From positions 1 through 38,551 of the forward strand of contig WFQC01000183.1 in assembly GCA_015487235.1 (NCBI GenBank): 38,551 nt of DNA. Direction: 5' to 3'. Positions within the stretch are counted from its first letter, which is position 1. The number at the start of each line of letters is the position of its first letter. Under the pieces are notes generated by a model. That model was not told the DNA's origin, did not search any database, and saw only the letters and a program-made list of their open reading frames with translations. The position numbers and the translations under genes are program-made. Positions 24,932-33,052 of this stretch are shown here, in pieces. Source of the DNA: Alteromonadaceae bacterium (lineage in GTDB: Bacteria > Pseudomonadota > Gammaproteobacteria > Enterobacterales > Alteromonadaceae).

Positions 24932-26079
24932 TAATTTATATTCTCATTTAGTATATTTGCTAAGTGCTTGATATCTTTTTCTTTATGATTAGCACAAATA
25001 GTTATGCGTAACCTTGACTTGTTATTAGCAACTGTAGGAGGACGTATTGCCGACACCCAAAGCCCTGCTTCTTTTAACAAATAACTTAATCGTAATGCTT
25101 TTTTTTCTGAACCGACAACAACCGCATGAATTGAAGAATCAGATGGCAATAATGTTATCGCTTTATTCAAGTTTTGCTTAAAAATTTCCGATAATTCTTT
25201 TATTTTTTCTCTTCGCCACGTCTCTTGTTGTATTACATCAATACTTGCCTTTGTTGCCCAAGCAAGTGCAGGTGACATAGCTGTGGTATAAATATAGTGT
25301 CGAGAAAAGTTAACTAAATATTCATGTATTGTCTCATCACATGCGACAAAAGCACCGCTGGTTGCGATAGCCTTGCCAAAAGTTGCCATAACAATGTCTA
25401 TATTGGCCTCACTTACACTTCCTTGCCCTGTTTTACCAATAACGCCAATACTATGGGCGTCATCTAAGTACAGCAATGCTTGCGTTTGTTTTGCTAAAGA
25501 TGATAACGATGCTACTTTTGCTTTGTCACCATCCATACTAAAAACCCCTTCTGAAACAATTAAATGTTTATTTGTTTCTTTCTTTTTTTGAGATTTTTCA
25601 ATAAGTAAAGTAAGTTGTTCAATATCATTATGTAAAAATCGTTTTACCTTAGCGCTTGTTGAATAAGCGCCATCAATCAGTGAAGCATGGCTTAATTTAT
25701 CAAGCCAAAAGCACCATTCTTTGTTGCCTAATGCTTGTAGTACACCTAGGTTTGCCGCAAAACCACTGCTAAATAATAGACACTTTGGCTTGTTTAGCCA
25801 GTAACAAATTGTTTCTTCTAATAGCGAATGAGCATAACTAAAACCTGTAATAAGATTTGAGCCACTCGCACACAAGCCATATTGATCAATGCCCTCTTGC
25901 ATCGCTTTATTAATGACTGGGTGATTATTCAGCCCTAGATAATCATTAGAAGAAAAGTTAACGTAGGTTTTTCCTGCTATTTTTATATAACAATCAAAAC
26001 TTTCTTCAACTAGTACACGTTGGCGATAACGATTTAAGTGAATTTGGTCATCAATTTTTTGCTGTAACAAGCCTTTCAT
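24931..26079 (-). CDS. bioF: 8-amino-7-oxononanoate synthase
   Basis: BioF joins pimeloyl-ACP and L-alanine with loss of CO2, using PLP. The 382-residue length is close to the family norm. PLP lysine is K236 in ATFGKAIATSGA; LDDAHSIGVIG (205-215) supplies the Asp and His that hold the cofactor, and SSNDYLGL lies at 43-50. It starts 25 bp after bioB and touches bioC. Confidence 0.96.
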   Translation of the reverse strand: MKGLLQQKIDDQIHLNRYRQRVLVEESFDCYIKIAGKTYVNFSSNDYLGLNNHPVINKAMQEGIDQYGLCASGSNLITGFSYAHSLLEETICYWLNKPKCLLFSSGFAANLGVLQALGNKEWCFWLDKLSHASLIDGAYSTSAKVKRFLHNDIEQLTLLIEKSQKKKETNKHLIVSEGVFSMDGDKAKVASLSSLAKQTQALLYLDDAHSIGVIGKTGQGSVSEANIDIVMATFGKAIATSGAFVACDETIHEYLVNFSRHYIYTTAMSPALAWATKASIDVIQQETWRREKIKELSEIFKQNLNKAITLLPSDSSIHAVVVGSEKKALRLSYLLKEAGLWVSAIRPPTVANNKSRLRITICANHKEKDIKHLANILNENIN

Positions 26080-26104
26080 AATATTCTATCTTGATAAGCT
26101 TGTT

Positions 26105-27163
26105 TTATTCTGCATTATAAAATAAATCTTGATGCTGCTGGTTTACCATAGCAGTTTGTAATTTTTGAACAACCTGTTGTTCGTTACTATGATCAGCAAT
26201 GGTTTCGGTATTAATGCCCAGCTTTTCGAATAAAGCAATATCTTGATCTGTTTCAGGGTTTTCTGCCGTAAGTAGTTTACAACCATAAAATATTGAATTG
26301 GCTCCAGCTAAAAAACACATGGCTTGCATTTGTTCATTCATTGCCGAACGCCCCGCAGATAAACGCACATGACTTTTAGGCATTAAAATACGGGCAACAG
26401 CAATACAGCGAATAAAGTCAAAGGGATCTAAATCATCAACATCACTTAAAGGAGTGCCTTCCATTTTTACCAGCATATTAATAGGAACACTTTCGGGGTG
26501 CGGTGTTAAATTAGCAAGTTGAGCCAATAATGATGCACGATCACCCTTTGCTTCACCCATACCTACAATACCGCCACTACAAACTTTCATACCTGCCGAG
26601 CGCACATTATCTAAAGTATCGAGGCGATCTTGAAAGGTACGGGTTGTAATAATATTATTATAGTTCTCTGGTGAGGTATCTAAATTATGGTTGTAGTAAT
26701 CAAGCCCTGCCGCTTGTAATTCTTTTGCTTGTTGCTCTGATAGCATACCTAATGTCATACAAGTTTCTAACCCTAATGCTTTCACTCCTTTAACCATTTC
26801 TAAAACATAAGGCATATCTCTGTCTTTAGGGTTTCGCCATGCTGCGCCCATACAAAAACGTGTAGACCCCATTTCTTTCGCTTTTTTGGCTGCTTCTAAA
26901 ACTTTTTCAACTTCAAGTAAACGTTCTTTTTCTATATCAGTATTATAACGAGCACTTTGAGAGCAATATTTACAATCTTCAGGGCAAGCACCTGTTTTTA
27001 TTGATAATAATGTGCTTACTTGAACTTCATTAGGATTAAAATATTGGCGATGTATTGTTTGCGCTTTAAAAATTAAATCATTAAAAGGTAAATCAAATAA
27101 TGCTTGTACTTCATTGATAGACCAATCATGTCTTATGTCGTTGTTATTAGTGGTAGTTGCCAT
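26105..27163 (-). CDS. bioB: Biotin synthase (radical SAM)
   Basis: BioB inserts sulfur into dethiobiotin. The 352-residue enzyme has the radical-SAM cluster motif C60-x3-C64-x2-C67 in [17 protein letters not shown], and the [11 protein letters not shown] and [16 protein letters not shown] blocks that include ligands of the second iron-sulfur cluster. It is first in bioBFCD. The promoter (TTGACA-N16-TAGACT) overlaps the BirA-like operator shared with bioA. Confidence 0.97.
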   Translation of the reverse strand: MATTTNNNDIRHDWSINEVQALFDLPFNDLIFKAQTIHRQYFNPNEVQVSTLLSIKTGACPEDCKYCSQSARYNTDIEKERLLEVEKVLEAAKKAKEMGSTRFCMGAAWRNPKDRDMPYVLEMVKGVKALGLETCMTLGMLSEQQAKELQAAGLDYYNHNLDTSPENYNNIITTRTFQDRLDTLDNVRSAGMKVCSGGIVGMGEAKGDRASLLAQLANLTPHPESVPINMLVKMEGTPLSDVDDLDPFDFIRCIAVARILMPKSHVRLSAGRSAMNEQMQAMCFLAGANSIFYGCKLLTAENPETDQDIALFEKLGINTETIADHSNEQQVVQKLQTAMVNQQHQDLFYNAE

Positions 27164-27197
27164 ATTTTTTCCATTGCAAATTTCTCTTTAAGCGCGT

Positions 27198-27251
27198 AGT
27201 CTAGCGGCCTAAGCTTTAATGTCAATGTTGATAAGTTAAAATAGTTTACAA
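27198..27251. promoter_or_regulatory. Divergent bioA/bioB promoter with BirA-like operator
   Basis: On the minus strand TTGACA (27220-27225) and TAGACT (27198-27203) form a 16-bp-spaced promoter for bioB. The BirA consensus is TTGTAAACC-N15-GGTTTACAA. Here AGTTTACAA (27243-27251) is a strong half-site (8 of 9), and ATGTCAATG at the required distance (27219-27227) is weak (5 of 9). The strong half directly abuts the bioA ATG at 27252, and the weak half covers the bioB -35. On the plus strand TTTAAT-N16-TAAAAT (27215-27242) could serve bioA. Confidence 0.65.
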
Positions 27252-28562
27252 ATGCACAATAAACGACCAGATCTACTTCATTTTGATAAAACCGCTATTT
27301 GGCATCCATATACGTCAATGACAAACCCTTTACCAACCTTCTTAGTTGATAGCGCACAAGGTGTTGAAATCAGGTTAAAAGACGGAAATACACTTATCGA
27401 TGGTATGTCATCTTGGTGGGCTGTTATTCATGGTTATAATCATGATGAGCTAAATCAAGCAATAACAACGCAATTAAGCAAAATGTCTCATGTAATGTTT
27501 GGTGGATTAACCCATGAGCCAGCAATTAACTTATGTCGAACCCTGATTGAAATAACGCCACAAGGGTTAGATAAAGTCTTTTTAGCTGACAGTGGTTCCG
27601 TTGCGGTTGAAGTTGCGATGAAAATGGCGCTGCAATATTGGCAAGCAAAAGGTGAAAGCACAAAAACAAAAACACAGTTTTTAACATTACGCAATGGTTA
27701 TCATGGTGATACCTTTGCTGCAATGTCGGTGTGTGATCCCGTTACTGGTATGCATCAGCTGTTCGAAAAAATACTAGCTAAGCAACTTTTTGTATCAGCC
27801 CCGAGTGCAGCCTATGATGAAGCTATTGCTCAGCAAGAACTAGATACACTAGAAAAGCTGTTACATGACAACCATCAAAATATTGCGGCTTTTATTTTAG
27901 AGCCCATTGTTCAGGGCGCTGGTGGTATGCGGATATACTCACCTCATTATTTAAAGGCATATCGAGCATTAGCCACTAAATATAATGTTTTGTTAATTGC
28001 CGATGAAATTGCTACTGGTTTTGGTAGAACGGGGAAACTTTTTGCCTGTGAACACGCTGCTATTAGTCCTGATATTTTATGTTTAGGTAAAGCTCTAACT
28101 GGTGGTTATATAACACTTGCAGCAACCTTAACAACAACCGCTATTGCTGAAACCATCAGTAATGGAGAAGCCGGCTGCTTTATGCATGGCCCTACTTTTA
28201 TGGGCAATCCATTAGCCTGTGCCGTCGCAAATGCCAGCTTAGCCCTTTTAGCAAAAGGCGAATGGCAGCAACAAGTTAAACACATTGAACAACAATTTAA
28301 AAAAGCGTTACTACCATTAAAACAACATGTTAGAGTGCAAGATACCCGCACGTTAGGAGCCATAGGGGTAGTAGAAACCAAACAAACTGTGAATATGGCC
28401 GTCATTCAACAGCGTTTTATCGAACTTGGTGTATGGATCCGCCCTTTTGGTAAACTCATTTATTTAATGCCTCCTTACATCATTAAAGAAAACGAGCTAG
28501 CCCAATTAATTAATGCGATTAAAATAATACTCGATGAAGATGATTGTTTTAACCTTATTTAA
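27252..28562 (+). CDS. bioA: Adenosylmethionine-8-amino-7-oxononanoate aminotransferase
   Basis: BioA converts KAPA to DAPA using S-adenosylmethionine as amino donor. The 436-residue PLP enzyme has its lysine at K280 (CLGKALTGGYI), IADEIATGFGRTG at 249-261, and the BioA-specific IWHPYTSM (16-23) and GMSSWWAVIHGYNH (51-64). No Shine-Dalgarno precedes the ATG, and the predicted -10 is only 10 bases away, so the mRNA may be nearly leaderless. It ends with a 4-bp convergent overlap with the phosphatase gene. Confidence 0.96.
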   Translation: MHNKRPDLLHFDKTAIWHPYTSMTNPLPTFLVDSAQGVEIRLKDGNTLIDGMSSWWAVIHGYNHDELNQAITTQLSKMSHVMFGGLTHEPAINLCRTLIEITPQGLDKVFLADSGSVAVEVAMKMALQYWQAKGESTKTKTQFLTLRNGYHGDTFAAMSVCDPVTGMHQLFEKILAKQLFVSAPSAAYDEAIAQQELDTLEKLLHDNHQNIAAFILEPIVQGAGGMRIYSPHYLKAYRALATKYNVLLIADEIATGFGRTGKLFACEHAAISPDILCLGKALTGGYITLAATLTTTAIAETISNGEAGCFMHGPTFMGNPLACAVANASLALLAKGEWQQQVKHIEQQFKKALLPLKQHVRVQDTRTLGAIGVVETKQTVNMAVIQQRFIELGVWIRPFGKLIYLMPPYIIKENELAQLINAIKIILDEDDCFNLI

Positions 28563-29155
28563 TACATACTAACAATTGTATTAAGGGTGCTGTATTCTCC
28601 TTCTTTTCTAGGTTGATAATTTATAAGGAAGTCACCTTTACGTTTACCTTTGTCAAAGCTACTACCACTCAGTATAAAACGTGATTTTTTTCTTGCTTCT
28701 TCAACAGACATACGTTCATATTCTATTCGATAAATTGCAGAGTAAAGAATTGCACGCCCTGTGCCATGAAAACAATGGATTAATACAGGATAAGATGCTT
28801 TGTTATCCATAACTTCAAAAAAGTTAATAAGGTTCGCTTTAGATGGAATCTGATCGGATGGAATATTTACATAACGAACATTGGTAAGTTTTTCTACAGC
28901 TTTTCGCTCTAAGTCAATTCCGAGTTGAGTACCAGGGTTTAATCTATCGTGTAGTTCTGGATGTCGAAGATCAATAACCGTTTTTATTTTATTTTCTAGG
29001 ATAAAGTCAGCAATTTTATCTGGCGGGATCTTTCCTGATTTATATACTTTGCCTTCAGTAATAGCATCAAAACGATAATTAAAATGAACGTACCAAATAT
29101 AGTTCACCCCAATTAAAAATAAAGGGATCAATAAAAATATTCCTGTCTTTTTCAT
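28559..29155 (-). CDS. Membrane-anchored dual-specificity-type phosphatase
   Basis: The 198-residue protein has a basic N-terminus and one membrane helix (about 5-24), followed by a PTP/DSP domain likely facing the periplasm. The catalytic P-loop is HCFHGTGRA, fitting HCxxGxxR, and IKTVIDLRHPELHDR is the typical upstream strand. Similar enzymes dephosphorylate phosphotyrosine or lipid phosphates. I start at the ATG at 29155: GGAG lies 11 bases before it, and an in-frame start at 29194 would fall inside the predicted -10 box. It follows the sensor kinase but has its own copy of the repeat-type promoter, which places it in the same regulon as the glycosyltransferase operon. A lipid target is therefore an attractive guess only. 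Confidence 0.82.
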   Translation of the reverse strand: MKKTGIFLLIPLFLIGVNYIWYVHFNYRFDAITEGKVYKSGKIPPDKIADFILENKIKTVIDLRHPELHDRLNPGTQLGIDLERKAVEKLTNVRYVNIPSDQIPSKANLINFFEVMDNKASYPVLIHCFHGTGRAILYSAIYRIEYERMSVEEARKKSRFILSGSSFDKGKRKGDFLINYQPRKEGEYSTLNTIVSMY

Positions 29156-29192
29156 TATATTACAAGCTCCAATTCTGTAAACGAGTTGAAGC

Positions 29193-29236
29193 ATTTTAAA
29201 AGATAGAAATCACCTAAATATTGCCAGTAAATTACC
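29193..29236 (-). promoter_or_regulatory. Phosphatase promoter with 11-bp-phased regulator repeats
   Basis: Read on the minus strand: GGTAAT (29231-29236), GGCAAT (29220-29225) and GGTGAT (29209-29214), each 11 bp apart, then 10 bp to TAAAAT (29193-29198). This is the same order and spacing as in the divergent promoter at 32505-32596. Transcription would start near 29186, giving a leader of about 31 nt to the ATG at 29155. Confidence 0.75.
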
Positions 29237-29327
29237 AAATGATAATCTAGATGCTTTTTTATGAATTATAGAGCTATTAAGTAGATAGTAAGTATTTTAA
29301 TAAGAGGACATAATGACTTTTTAGTCT

Positions 29328-30725
29328 TTAGTTTGGCATAAATGCTGGTAAGGTAATAATGAAACAGCTCCCCTTGTCTAAATTGCTAGTTAAGCTTATA
29401 TCACCACCATGAGAGCGAGCAACAGCTTTAGAAAAGCTTAACCCTAACCCACATCCATCATGAGCTCGACTTTGATCACAACGAAAAAAACGATCAAAAA
29501 CACGTGATAAATCTTCTTCCGGAATACCTATCCCTGTATCCTTTATAACAATATTAACCTGTTGCTCTGTACAAGTTAAAGCTACGTCCACAAATCCTCT
29601 TTCTTGTGTATATTTTATAGCATTATCTAAAATATTTGCGATCATACGTTGCAAATTATGGATATTACCATCAATAAAACAGTTATTTTTTATTGAAAAG
29701 GTTAACTTGATCCCTTTGCTTTCAGATATAATCTCAAAAAGTTCACATGCTTCTTGCACTAACTGTGAAATGTTAATATTATGCTTTATCATCGGTAAAG
29801 TATCAGCTTCAACTTCCGCCACATCTAACAAAGCATTAATCATTTGTAATAATCGATCACATTCTTCAATAGTATCAGAAGCTGCGACTTTATATTCATC
29901 AGAACTTCTATTACTTGATAATGATAGTTCTGAAATAATACGAATACGTGCTAATGGACTACGTAAATCATGAGCAATATTATCAGTCATTTCAGTCATT
30001 TCAAATATTAAGCTCTTTATTCTATCAAGCATGGCATTAAAAGTATTAACTAGTTGAGTTATTTCATCTCCCTGAGGAGCAACAGATACTCGTCTTTCTA
30101 AATTACCTTTTTCTATTTCAGCTGCAATACTGCTGACTTCTTTAATACCTTTAACTGCGCGCACAGACATAAGCCTACCTATAGCAAAAGTCACAGGTAT
30201 TGTTATTAAAAATACGGTTATAAAAATGTTAGACAATAATGCCATAACATCTTCGATATGTTCTGTGGTTCCCCCAGTATACAATAAAATATCAGGGGCT
30301 ATTAAATCATAGATAGTTTTAGCACTATAGTCTTCTTCAGGAATATCAATAGATTGAAATATAGGTTTACGAGTAGCAAAAACTTGTTGAACTATGTGCT
30401 GATTTTTAGGTAAAAACTGCCAATAAGATAAATTAGAGCTATAAAGTTGCTTACCTTCTTGATTAAAAAGTTGAAAGAAAAACTCTTGCTCTTCTCCTAA
30501 TTTAATTTCTTGTTCTATTTCTTTTTTAACTCCTTCGATACCCTCTTTTTGATACAATATTTGAAATTCAACTATATCGCCAAAAAGATCGTATTTCATA
30601 TCCTCTTCAAGCTTAGTTTTAAGTGAGAAATAAGAAACATAAAAAACCACTGTAATAAGCACAATGGCTAAGCTCATATACCAAAAGGTTAGTCGAAATG
30701 AGAGAGTATTGGGTAAGTGGATCAT
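29328..30725 (-). CDS. Two-component sensor histidine kinase
   Basis: This 465-residue inner-membrane kinase has TM1 (about 13-33), an acidic periplasmic domain (about 35-160), TM2 (about 164-186), a HAMP linker (187-240) and a transmitter. The phosphorylated histidine is H252 in NIAHDLRSPLARIR. The N box (NILDNAIKYT), G1 (DTGIGIPEEDL), F (FDRFFRCD) and G2 (GCGLGLSFSKAVARSHGG) are all intact. The periplasmic domain is rich in Glu and Asp (EQEIKLGEEQE; SIDIPEEDYS), which could mean cation or cationic-peptide sensing, as in PmrB/PhoQ, but this is inference. Its ATG overlaps the regulator stop by 4 bp. Confidence 0.93.
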   Translation of the reverse strand: MIHLPNTLSFRLTFWYMSLAIVLITVVFYVSYFSLKTKLEEDMKYDLFGDIVEFQILYQKEGIEGVKKEIEQEIKLGEEQEFFFQLFNQEGKQLYSSNLSYWQFLPKNQHIVQQVFATRKPIFQSIDIPEEDYSAKTIYDLIAPDILLYTGGTTEHIEDVMALLSNIFITVFLITIPVTFAIGRLMSVRAVKGIKEVSSIAAEIEKGNLERRVSVAPQGDEITQLVNTFNAMLDRIKSLIFEMTEMTDNIAHDLRSPLARIRIISELSLSSNRSSDEYKVAASDTIEECDRLLQMINALLDVAEVEADTLPMIKHNINISQLVQEACELFEIISESKGIKLTFSIKNNCFIDGNIHNLQRMIANILDNAIKYTQERGFVDVALTCTEQQVNIVIKDTGIGIPEEDLSRVFDRFFRCDQSRAHDGCGLGLSFSKAVARSHGGDISLTSNLDKGSCFIITLPAFMPN

Positions 30726-31399
30726 TTTTCTTTTTTAAAAACATAGCCAAGGCCACGTATAGTATGAATTAAAGATGAGTTGAAATTTTTATCTACTTTC
30801 TCTCTAAGTTTGCTAATACGGGCTTCAACAACATTAGTTTGTGGATCAAAGTTATAATTCCAAACACGCTCTATTATCATTGTTTTAGAAACAATGTTTC
30901 CAGCATTACGCATAAGGTATTCTAATAAAGTAAACTCTTTAGGTTGAAGGTCTATTACTTCTCCTTCACGGGTAACAGTGCGGGCTAATAAGTCAATGGA
31001 TAAACCATGCAGGGTTATACTTGTTGTTTCAGTTATATTACTCGCACGTCTCAAGTGAGCATGAATACGGGCTAATAATTCACTAAATGAAAAGGGTTTA
31101 ATAAGATAATCATCACTACCACTTTGCAACCCTTTTACGCGATCATCTACAGAACGTTTAGCGCTTACAATAATTACAGGCGTTTCAATATTTTGTTTGC
31201 GCATCCTTTCTATTATGGTTAAGCCATTAACCTTTGGCAACATAATATCAATAATATCAAGGTCATAGTTATTATTTAAGGCTAAATCTAATCCTTCTAA
31301 GCCATCAGCAGCATGATCAATGCAATAACCCGCTTCCTTCAAACCTTTAATAATAAAGTTAGCAATCACTTGATCATTTTCAATAAGCAGTATTCTCAT
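30722..31399 (-). CDS. OmpR/PhoB-family response regulator
   Basis: The 225-residue protein has a receiver domain with acceptor D51 (DIIDIMLP), conserved acidic E7/N8/D9 start and K101 (LIKPF). A winged-helix DNA-binding domain follows (about 130-222: LQPKEFTLLEYLMRNAG, FDPQTNVVEARISKLREK, TIRGLGYVF). It looks like the CusR/PmrA branch, but branch does not fix the signal. Such regulators bind direct repeats about 11 bp apart, just the spacing seen in the three linked promoters. AGGAAA precedes the ATG. It lies 80 bp after the barrel gene and probably is read from the same promoter. Confidence 0.95.
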   Translation of the reverse strand: MRILLIENDQVIANFIIKGLKEAGYCIDHAADGLEGLDLALNNNYDLDIIDIMLPKVNGLTIIERMRKQNIETPVIIVSAKRSVDDRVKGLQSGSDDYLIKPFSFSELLARIHAHLRRASNITETTSITLHGLSIDLLARTVTREGEVIDLQPKEFTLLEYLMRNAGNIVSKTMIIERVWNYNFDPQTNVVEARISKLREKVDKNFNSSLIHTIRGLGYVFKKEK

Positions 31400-31427
31400 T
31401 ACTTTATTTTCCTACCCTTCAGAGCAA

Positions 31428-31454
31428 ACCTGTATTACATTTTGTACCACAGGT
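31428..31454 (-). repeat. Imperfect hairpin between barrel gene and regulator gene
   Basis: ACCTGTATTACA (31428-31439) pairs with TGTACCACAGGT (31443-31454) at 10 of 12 positions around a 3-nt loop. It has no U-run on the minus strand. It may limit read-through or protect the upstream message, letting the outer-membrane protein be made in excess of the regulator. Confidence 0.5.
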
Positions 31455-31479
31455 ATTTTCTTTGCTTTAGCTTAACCAA

Positions 31480-32424
31480 TTAAAAAGTATATGAATACTT
31501 AATTGATAATTCAGTTACATCATCAAATTTATAAGTAGGATTATTTTCTCCTGAACTATCAGCAAAGTTTAATGTTCTATTCATATTTCGTTGGATTAGT
31601 AATGAGAGTTTTCCTGCTTGGGCTAACTCATAACTAAATTGGAGTCCAATGCTATTGTATTCATCCTCAAAATAACCTGCTTGCATATCAATCACAGGGC
31701 TGTCATCTGAAAGTCTAATTGTGTTAGTTCCACTCTCGTTGTAAAAAAGGGTTGTAGAAAATTCTTTAATAAAGTGATAAGTAATGCTTGTTTCAGGAAA
31801 TTCACTACTTATTTCAAACTCACCAGACCAACCTTCTTTTTTATCATGATTCCACTCTATTCCAAAATCAGCCCCCAACTCACCACCTTCTGCATCTAGA
31901 TATTCATAGTTTAGATTGACTGTAAATATCCAAGCATCTGACGCTTCATAAGAAAAATCAACCCCCACTTCATACTCATTCGAGTTACTGCTTTCCCTTT
32001 CATAAGAAGATTCTGCCTCAACATAATAATTAAATTCCCACTGTTCGCTTATTTCATGCTCATAAGAAAAACCTAACTGAAAAGTGGTAAAAGTAGTCCA
32101 TGGTTTTCTTCCTGTACTATTGACAAAAGGAAGCGTTTCTGGAGTTGTCCATTGATAATTCCAATTTTCATAACCAAAGCTAAAAACCATATCATTACTT
32201 TCATATTCAGCTTCTAAAAGCACACCAGAAGTATTAACACTTGAATTTCCTGAATCAAATGTTGAGTTACCTGCATTAAAATACTTAACTTCAACTTTAC
32301 TTTCAGCGTGTCCCGTTAAATGGTGACGATTCGCACCAGTGTCAGCATAAATAATATGTGATGTACTTAAAACAATAAGGTAAAAGAACCAATAAATATT
32401 TTTTTTAAATAACCAGAATCTCAT
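31480..32424 (-). CDS. Outer-membrane beta-barrel protein, unknown function
   Basis: The 314-residue precursor has a signal peptide (about 1-27, ending IIYA). The rest alternates aromatic and charged residues in strand-like segments and ends in LSIKYSYTF, with the terminal phenylalanine typical of barrels. It is very acidic. I do not recognise a family. It is the first gene after the palindromic promoter and heads the barrel-regulator-kinase transcription unit, so it should be controlled by that regulator itself. A role in the surface change made by the divergent glycosyltransferase operon, or in sensing it, is inference. Confidence 0.75.
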   Translation of the reverse strand: MRFWLFKKNIYWFFYLIVLSTSHIIYADTGANRHHLTGHAESKVEVKYFNAGNSTFDSGNSSVNTSGVLLEAEYESNDMVFSFGYENWNYQWTTPETLPFVNSTGRKPWTTFTTFQLGFSYEHEISEQWEFNYYVEAESSYERESSNSNEYEVGVDFSYEASDAWIFTVNLNYEYLDAEGGELGADFGIEWNHDKKEGWSGEFEISSEFPETSITYHFIKEFSTTLFYNESGTNTIRLSDDSPVIDMQAGYFEDEYNSIGLQFSYELAQAGKLSLLIQRNMNRTLNFADSSGENNPTYKFDDVTELSIKYSYTF

Positions 32425-32504
32425 ACAACTCCACTAATAATAAAGCGTTAACTCAATAAATCACGCATTTAGCTCTAGATAATTTTAATTAATTTCAAAC
32501 AGTT

Positions 32505-32596
32505 ATCATACTTTTTCAACATCACTTAAACATTACCGTTAAATTACCAAATGGTAATTTAACGGTAATGTTTAAGTGATATACACGCTCTACAAT
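32505..32596. promoter_or_regulatory. Symmetric divergent promoter with 60-bp regulator palindrome
   Basis: Bases 32521-32580 form a perfect inverted repeat: 29-bp arms around two bases. Each arm holds GGTAAT-N5-GGTAAT-N5-AGTGAT read outward, with 11-bp phasing. Exactly 10 bp beyond each end lies a -10 box: TACAAT (32591-32596) for gtrA and TATGAT (minus strand, 32505-32510) for the barrel gene. The arrangement suits an OmpR/PhoB-family regulator that switches on both sides at once. Confidence 0.82.
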
Positions 32597-32629
32597 TGAC
32601 GCTTCTGTTTGTTAAGAATGAAAAACAAA

Positions 32630-33052
32630 ATGACAAAAGTAGTTAAATATATTTCCCATCTTTATAAAGAGGCTTTCAATGTTCAGCCGTTAAGATTTTT
32701 CTTATCAAGTGGATTAGCCACAATATCACATTGGTTCGTTATGGTAATGATGATCATTGCAGGTACCGCGCCCACTATAGCAACAGCAGTAGGTGCATTC
32801 ATAGGTGCGGTAACAAATTATTTTTTACAACACAAAGTAACTTTTCGTACCAATTTAAGCTTAAACCATCATTTCAGGCTACTTCGCTATATTTTTGTTT
32901 GTGCATTGATATGGCTATTTAATTTGGTGTTTTTCTTCATGTTATACCGAACTGCCATGTTACCTATCGTGGTTGCGCAAGGAGCCACTACCTTAACCAT
33001 CGCGCTCATGAGTTACTTTTTATATAAGAGGATTGTTTTTAATGAACATTAG
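32630..33052 (+). CDS. GtrA-family membrane protein (putative lipid-linked sugar flippase)
   Basis: The 140-residue protein has four membrane helices and the GtrA pattern (FFLSSGLATISHWFVM, GAVTNYFLQHKVTF, SYFLYKRIVF). GtrA proteins are thought to flip undecaprenyl-phosphate-linked sugars from cytoplasm to periplasm. I choose the ATG at 32630, with AAGAA upstream; ATG 32618 and TTG 32609 are possible, but the predicted transcription start near 32603 leaves them almost no leader. It is first of three genes and overlaps the glycosyltransferase start by 11 bp. Confidence 0.85.
   Translation: MTKVVKYISHLYKEAFNVQPLRFFLSSGLATISHWFVMVMMIIAGTAPTIATAVGAFIGAVTNYFLQHKVTFRTNLSLNHHFRLLRYIFVCALIWLFNLVFFFMLYRTAMLPIVVAQGATTLTIALMSYFLYKRIVFNEH

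Noticed and set aside
29156-29194. Longer start for the phosphatase at 29194
   Set aside because: It overlaps the predicted -10 box (29193-29198) and has no ribosome site; the ATG at 29155 has GGAG and starts at the signal-anchor helix.
29328-31399. Assigning the two-component system as the CopRS/CusRS regulator of copAB
   Set aside because: The copA promoter has no GGTAAT repeats but a MerR-type layout, while three promoters beside the two-component genes share the repeats.
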